Positions 59,510 through 64,000 of a stretch of DNA of 64,000 nt are shown here, one piece after another. Below the pieces are notes generated by a model. It saw nothing but the letters and a program-made list of their open reading frames with translations, searched no databases and was not told the DNA's origin. The stretch is from Buttiauxella izardii (GTDB taxonomy: Bacteria > Pseudomonadota > Gammaproteobacteria > Enterobacterales > Enterobacteriaceae): NCBI RefSeq assembly GCF_003601925.1, contig NZ_QZWH01000006.1, positions 248,001 through 312,000 on the forward strand, in the 5' to 3' direction. Numbering within the stretch: the first letter of the stretch is position 1; each line of letters begins with the position of its first letter. The position numbers and the translations under genes were made by a program.

Positions 59510-60766
59510 ATGACCCTGTTAGCACTTGGCATCAACCACAAAACAGCTCCAGTCTCGTTGCGAGAACGTGTTACGTTTTCGCCGGACACGCTCGACCAGG
59601 CTTTGAAGAGCTTGCTCGAACAGCCGATGGTGCAAGGCGGCGTGGTGCTTTCAACGTGTAACCGCACGGAGTTGTACCTGAGTGTTGAAGAACAGGAAAA
59701 CCTGCACGAACAACTGGTGCGCTGGCTGTGTAACTACCACAACCTCAACGAAGAAGAAGTGCGTAACAGCCTGTACTGGCATCACGATAACGACGCGGTA
59801 ACGCATTTAATGCGTGTTGCGAGCGGTCTGGATTCCCTGGTACTTGGCGAGCCGCAAATCTTAGGCCAGGTCAAAAAAGCCTACGCTGATTCCCAAAAAG
59901 GGCATTCGCATTCCAGCGAACTGGAACGCATGTTCCAGAAATCCTTCTCCGTGGCCAAGCGTGTCAGAACCGAAACCGACATCGGTGCCAGCGCCGTTTC
60001 CGTGGCGTTTGCGGCGTGTACACTGGCGCGACAAATCTTTGAATCTCTATCAACCGTGACGGTGCTGTTAGTCGGCGCGGGTGAAACTATCGAACTGGCG
60101 GCGCGTCATTTGCGTGAACACAACGTGAAGAAGATGATCATCGCCAACCGTACGCGTGAACGCGCCCAGGTGCTGGCGGATGAAGTCGGCGCGGAAGTGA
60201 TAAGCCTCAGCGAAATCGATTCGCGCCTGCAGGAAGCCGACATTATTATCAGTTCCACCGCCAGCCCGCTGCCGATTATCGGCAAAGGCATGGTGGAGCG
60301 CGCGCTAAAAGCTCGCCGCAACCAACCGCTGTTGTTGGTGGATATCGCCGTTCCGCGTGACGTCGAACCCGAAGTTGGCAAGCTGGCGAACGCCTATTTA
60401 TATAGCGTCGACGATTTACAGGCGATTATTCAAAGCAACCTCGCGCAGCGCAAAGCCGCCGCGGTTGAAGCGGAAACTATCGTCGCGCAAGAGTGCAGCG
60501 AATTTATGGCCTGGTTGCGCGCCCAAAGCGCCACAGAAACCATCCGCGAATATCGTAGTCAGGCTGAACAGGTGCGTGATGACCTGGCAGCCAAAGCGCT
60601 CGCCGCCCTCCAGCAGGGAGGCGACGCCGAAACCGTTCTTCAGGATCTGGCATGGAAATTAACCAATCGCCTGATCCACGCACCAACCAAATCTCTCCAG
60701 CAGGCTGCCCGTGACGGGGATGACGAACGCCTGCAGATTCTGCGCAACAGCCTCGGGCTGGATTAG
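59510..60766 (+). CDS. hemA: Glutamyl-tRNA reductase HemA
   Basis: This 418-residue NADPH-dependent enzyme makes glutamate-1-semialdehyde from Glu-tRNA, the first committed step of tetrapyrrole synthesis. The active-site Cys50 lies in [11 protein letters not shown]. The N-terminus is [14 protein letters not shown], a segment that in Salmonella is the site of haem-dependent proteolysis. An NADP-binding [14 protein letters not shown] and a C-terminal dimerisation helix follow. The start at 59510 matches E. coli; in-frame codons from 59444 are in the promoter region. prfA starts 35 bases after the stop. Confidence 0.97.
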   Translation: MTLLALGINHKTAPVSLRERVTFSPDTLDQALKSLLEQPMVQGGVVLSTCNRTELYLSVEEQENLHEQLVRWLCNYHNLNEEEVRNSLYWHHDNDAVTHLMRVASGLDSLVLGEPQILGQVKKAYADSQKGHSHSSELERMFQKSFSVAKRVRTETDIGASAVSVAFAACTLARQIFESLSTVTVLLVGAGETIELAARHLREHNVKKMIIANRTRERAQVLADEVGAEVISLSEIDSRLQEADIIISSTASPLPIIGKGMVERALKARRNQPLLLVDIAVPRDVEPEVGKLANAYLYSVDDLQAIIQSNLAQRKAAAVEAETIVAQECSEFMAWLRAQSATETIREYRSQAEQVRDDLAAKALAALQQGGDAETVLQDLAWKLTNRLIHAPTKSLQQAARDGDDERLQILRNSLGLD

Positions 60767-60801
60767 CAAATAAACTCTTATTACAAGGTGAAACACCGCC
60801 C

Positions 60802-61884
60802 ATGAAGTCTTCTATCGTTGCCAAACTAGAAGCCCTGCAAGAGCGCCATGAAGAAGTTCAGGCCCTGCTTGGTGATGCTTCCACAATTGCCGACCAGGAC
60901 CGTTTCCGCGCGTTGTCGCGGGAATATGCCCAGCTAAGCGACGTTTCCCGTTGCTACCTGCAATGGCGTCAGGTTCAGGAAGATATTGAAACTGCACAAA
61001 GCATGCTTGATGACCCGGAAATGCGCGAGATGGCGCAAGAAGAATTAAACCAGGCTAAAAGCGACAGCGAAGAATTAGAACAACAACTGCAAGTGCTGTT
61101 ACTGCCGAAAGATCCTGACGACGAACGTAATGCGTTTGTGGAAGTTCGTGCCGGAACCGGTGGCGATGAAGCCGCTATTTTTGCCGGCGACTTGTTCCGC
61201 ATGTACAGTCGTTACGCAGAAGCACGCCGCTGGAAAGTTGAAATCCTCAGCGCCAACGAAGGCGAACACGGCGGCTATAAAGAAGTGATCGCTAAAATTA
61301 GCGGTGATGGCGTTTATGGACGTCTTAAATTTGAGTCCGGCGGCCATCGCGTGCAGCGTGTGCCAGCCACTGAATCCCAGGGCCGTATTCATACGTCCGC
61401 TTGTACCGTTGCGGTAATGCCAGAAATTCCAGAAGCAGAATTGCCGGATATCAACCCAGGTGATTTGCGCATCGACACCTTCCGCTCCTCGGGCGCTGGC
61501 GGTCAGCACGTTAACACCACCGACTCTGCCATCCGTATTACCCACTTGCCGACCGGTATCGTCGTGGAATGCCAGGACGAACGTTCCCAGCACAAAAACA
61601 AAGCCAAAGCACTTGGGGTGTTAGGCTCGCGTATTCGTGCTGCTGAAATGGCAAAGCGCCAGCAAGAAGAAGCGTCAACGCGCCGTAACCTGCTGGGTAG
61701 TGGCGACCGTTCAGACCGCAACCGTACCTATAACTTCCCGCAAGGCCGCGTAACAGATCACCGCATCAACGTGACGTTATATCGTCTTGATGAAGTGATG
61801 GAAGGCAAGCTCGACGGGCTTATCGAGCCAATCGTGCAGGAATTCCAGGCAGACCAGTTAGCGGCGTTGTCTGAGCAGGATTAA
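60802..61884 (+). CDS. prfA: Peptide chain release factor 1
   Basis: This 360-residue class I release factor reads UAA and UAG. It has the GGQ motif in [17 protein letters not shown] and the PxT-type stop-recognition segment [20 protein letters not shown]. It is the substrate of PrmC, whose gene starts in the last base of its stop codon. Transcribed with hemA as in E. coli. Confidence 0.98.
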   Translation: MKSSIVAKLEALQERHEEVQALLGDASTIADQDRFRALSREYAQLSDVSRCYLQWRQVQEDIETAQSMLDDPEMREMAQEELNQAKSDSEELEQQLQVLLLPKDPDDERNAFVEVRAGTGGDEAAIFAGDLFRMYSRYAEARRWKVEILSANEGEHGGYKEVIAKISGDGVYGRLKFESGGHRVQRVPATESQGRIHTSACTVAVMPEIPEAELPDINPGDLRIDTFRSSGAGGQHVNTTDSAIRITHLPTGIVVECQDERSQHKNKAKALGVLGSRIRAAEMAKRQQEEASTRRNLLGSGDRSDRNRTYNFPQGRVTDHRINVTLYRLDEVMEGKLDGLIEPIVQEFQADQLAALSEQD

Positions 61885-62714
61885 TGGATTTTAAACACTG
61901 GCTGCAACAGGCCATCGCCCAGCTTCAGGAAAGTGAAAGTCCGCGTCGCGATGCGGAAATCCTGCTGGGTTTTGTCACGGGCAAGGCGCGCACGTTCATT
62001 CTGGCCTTCGGTGAAACCGAGCTGACAGCTGAACAACAGCAGCAATTAGAAGTGTTGCTGGCGCGGCGTGTGAAGGGCGAGCCGATCGCGCATTTGGTTG
62101 GCGAGCGTGAGTTCTGGTCGCTGCCGCTGCGCGTGTCTCCGGTGACGTTAATCCCGCGCCCTGACACGGAATGTCTGGTTGAACAAGCTCTTGCCAGAAT
62201 GCCCGAAACGCCTTGTTCGGTGCTGGATTTAGGCACCGGAACAGGGGCGATTGCCCTGGCGATTGCCAGCGAGCGCCCGGATTGTTCCGTGACGGCACTC
62301 GACCTTATCCCTGAAGCCGTCGAACTAGCGCGCGATAATGCGAGTCGCCTCGGAATTACCAATGTTGAGGTCTTGCAAAGCAATTGGTTTAGTGCGCTCA
62401 ATACACGACGTTTTGCCGTCATCGTCAGCAACCCGCCATATATCGATGAGCAAGATCCGCATTTGTCTCAGGGTGATGTGCGTTTTGAACCACGCAGCGC
62501 GTTGGTGGCTGAAAACCACGGTTTAGCCGATTTACGCACGTTGGTCGAGTCTGCGCGAAACTTCCTTGAGCCGGGTGGCTGGGTACTGCTTGAGCATGGT
62601 TGGCAGCAGGCCGCGCAGGTGCGTGAATTGTTTAGAGATGCCGGATATACCGAGATACAAAGCTGTCAGGATTACGGTGGCAATGACCGCCTGACAACAG
62701 GACGCTATTTTTAA
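61884..62714 (+). CDS. prmC: Release factor glutamine methyltransferase PrmC
   Basis: This 276-residue SAM-dependent methyltransferase modifies the GGQ glutamine of release factors 1 and 2. It has the SAM motif VLDLGTGTGAIALAIA and catalytic NPPY in VSNPPYIDEQ. Its start overlaps the prfA stop by one base. The N-terminal ~85 residues form the helical release-factor-binding domain. Confidence 0.97.
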   Translation: MDFKHWLQQAIAQLQESESPRRDAEILLGFVTGKARTFILAFGETELTAEQQQQLEVLLARRVKGEPIAHLVGEREFWSLPLRVSPVTLIPRPDTECLVEQALARMPETPCSVLDLGTGTGAIALAIASERPDCSVTALDLIPEAVELARDNASRLGITNVEVLQSNWFSALNTRRFAVIVSNPPYIDEQDPHLSQGDVRFEPRSALVAENHGLADLRTLVESARNFLEPGGWVLLEHGWQQAAQVRELFRDAGYTEIQSCQDYGGNDRLTTGRYF

Positions 62715-62732
62715 GATAAGGAACTGAGCAAA

Positions 62733-63122
62733 ATGGCCACTTACTTCGCGCTCAAACATTTGCATATTCTGACGGTCTTCATTTCCATCAGCCTGTTCGT
62801 TGTCCGCTATTGGTGGCAATACCGTCATTCAGCCATGTCAACCAAGCGCTGGGTGCGCATTGTGCCGCATGTCAACGACACGCTATTGCTCGCCAGTGGC
62901 GTCGCATTAGTGATGATTACGCATTTCTATCCTTTCACGCCGCAAGGTGCATGGCTGACTGAGAAGCTATTTGGCGTTATCATCTATATTGTTTTAGGGT
63001 TTATCGTGCTGGGCAAACGCCCGCGCAGCCAGCAGATTCGGTGGTTCGCCTTTTTGTTGGCCCTGGTGGTGCTCTACATCATCATTAAACTCGCCACCAC
63101 AAAAATACCATTACTGGGGTAA
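62733..63122 (+). CDS. sirB2: SirB2-family inner-membrane protein
   Basis: This 129-residue protein has four predicted helices and is of the SirB/YchQ family. It matches E. coli YchQ in position and length; the KHLHILTVFISISLFVVRYW segment and the C-terminal VLYIIIKLATTKIPLLG are typical. Function is unknown; sirB genes were linked to invasion-gene expression in Salmonella. It is followed by sirB1 after three bases. Confidence 0.92.
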   Translation: MATYFALKHLHILTVFISISLFVVRYWWQYRHSAMSTKRWVRIVPHVNDTLLLASGVALVMITHFYPFTPQGAWLTEKLFGVIIYIVLGFIVLGKRPRSQQIRWFAFLLALVVLYIIIKLATTKIPLLG

Positions 63123-63125
63123 GTC

Positions 63126-63935
63126 ATGAGGTCGTTAGCCGATTTTGAATTCAATCAGGCGCCGTTGTGCGAGGGCATGGTTTTAGTCTCGCAGCTGATC
63201 CGTGATGATTTCCCGGCGCAAGAAGTGCGTGCACAACTCGAAAGCCTGGCACGTCAGGCGCGTGAAGAGATCTGCGAAGGTCTTCACCAGGATGTGCAAC
63301 TCGAAAAATTAATCGAACTGTTTTATGGCACCTGGGGTTTTAAAGACGCCAGCGGCGTATACCGTTTATCTGACGCATTATGGCTCGATAAAGTGCTGGC
63401 AAAACGCCAGGGCAGTGCGGTGTCATTGGGCGCGATTCTGTTGTGGATTGCCGAACGCCTGGATATTCCCTTAAATCCGGTCATTTTCCCGACGCAGCTG
63501 ATTTTACGCGGCGACTGGATGGACGGTGAAATGTGGCTTATCAACCCGTTTAACGGTGACACACTCAACGAACACACGCTGGAAGTGTGGCTGAAAGGCA
63601 ACGTTGGGCCAACCGCCGAACTGTTCGATGAAGATTTAGATGAAGCCGACAACGCAGAAGTGGTGCGTAAGTTACTCGACACCCTGAAATCTGCATTGAT
63701 GGAAGAGCGTCAAATGGAACTGGCATTGCGTGCCAGCCAGGTTCTGCTTCAGTTTAACCCGGAAGATCCGTATGAAATCCGCGATCGTGGTTTGATTTAT
63801 GCCCAGCTCGATTGCGAACATGTGGCTCTGACTGACCTCAGCTATTTTGTTGAACAGTGCCCGGAAGACCCGATTAGCGAGATGATCAAAGCGCAAATAA
63901 ACACTATTTCGCAAAAACAGGTCACTCTGCACTGA
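63126..63935 (+). CDS. sirB1: SirB1/YchA transglutaminase-TPR protein
   Basis: This 269-residue cytoplasmic protein is collinear with E. coli YchA. It has a SirB1 N-terminal transglutaminase-like domain (RQGSAVSLGAILLW and VIFPTQLILRGD) and C-terminal TPR-like helices (QVLLQFNPEDPYEIRDRGLI). The canonical Cys of transglutaminases is replaced (GSAVSLG), so it is probably not catalytic. Lies between sirB2 and kdsA, as in E. coli. Confidence 0.93.
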   Translation: MRSLADFEFNQAPLCEGMVLVSQLIRDDFPAQEVRAQLESLARQAREEICEGLHQDVQLEKLIELFYGTWGFKDASGVYRLSDALWLDKVLAKRQGSAVSLGAILLWIAERLDIPLNPVIFPTQLILRGDWMDGEMWLINPFNGDTLNEHTLEVWLKGNVGPTAELFDEDLDEADNAEVVRKLLDTLKSALMEERQMELALRASQVLLQFNPEDPYEIRDRGLIYAQLDCEHVALTDLSYFVEQCPEDPISEMIKAQINTISQKQVTLH

Positions 63936-63975
63936 TGCCAAATTTTTACATGTTTCCCAACAAGGCGAGATAAAG

Positions 63976-64000
63976 ATGGAACAAAAAGTAGTTAAGATTG
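63976..64000 (+). CDS. kdsA: KdsA (3-deoxy-8-phosphooctulonate synthase), 5' end only
   Basis: Only the first eight codons are present (MEQKVVKI), preceded by AAGGCGAGA. They match the start of E. coli KdsA, and the gene order sirB1-kdsA is the same as in E. coli. The gene continues past the window edge. Confidence 0.85.

Overview
The window is chromosomal DNA from a member of the Enterobacteriaceae. Gene content and protein sequences resemble Escherichia coli K-12 closely (suf operon, ldtE, lpp, pykF, ychF-pth, prs-ispE-lolB-hemA-prfA-prmC-sirB2-sirB1-kdsA), but several neighbourhoods are absent from E. coli. A genus such as Buttiauxella or Kluyvera would fit, but the genus cannot be fixed from this sequence. 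No rRNA, tRNA, CRISPR array or transposase gene was seen. There is one small MITE-like repeat.

Layout. (1) 0.3-5.1 kb: ydiK, and ydiJ overlapping menI. (2) 5.1-9.7 kb, accessory: a RelE/NadS-type toxin-antitoxin pair with two palindromic operators, nudI, a FixL/FixJ-like two-component system next to an exported GlcG/HbpS-like haem-binding protein, and two small lipoproteins. (3) 10.1-19.2 kb, core: Fur-box-preceded sufABCDSE for Fe-S assembly, with a ~120 bp repeat inserted between sufB and sufC; ldtE and lpp, which act on the same target (LdtE family enzymes act on peptidoglycan, to which Lpp is anchored); pykF with a Cra site. (4) 19.8-30.9 kb: a divergent catabolic island under a LacI-type regulator. 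It encodes a bicupin, an HpcH/HpaI aldolase, an alpha/beta hydrolase, an SDR, two histidinol-dehydrogenase-family enzymes, two double-domain SnoaL-like proteins and an MFS carrier. Its substrate is unknown to me, and it is the best candidate for an undescribed system. (5) 31-36.5 kb: a three-gene operon encoding a GGDEF/EAL protein with a degenerate EAL domain and two GltI-like periplasmic binding proteins, plus a PerC-like regulator and a small tail-anchored protein. (6) 36.6-42.5 kb: lacI-lacZ-lacY without lacA. (7) 42.5-52.5 kb, accessory: an FAD oxidoreductase/IclR/ACS-type MFS module; a DUF2891/DUF979/DUF969/winged-helix module resembling predicted 5-oxoproline transport; and an operon for a Tat-type exported transglutaminase-like protein with MerT-like and MerP-like proteins. 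(8) 52.5-64 kb, core: ychF, pth, ychH, dauA, prs, ispE, lolB, divergent hemA-prfA-prmC-sirB2-sirB1, and the first codons of kdsA.

How the parts work together. The core blocks cover Fe-S biogenesis, envelope anchoring, glycolysis, tRNA and peptide recycling, PRPP, isoprenoid and haem synthesis, and translation termination. The accessory blocks look like self-contained sense-import-metabolise modules: regulator, divergent promoter with palindromes, transporter and enzymes, with start and stop codons often overlapping as ATGA. The E. coli suf-pykF block and ychF-kdsA block, which are well separated in K-12, are joined here through about 33 kb of accessory DNA.
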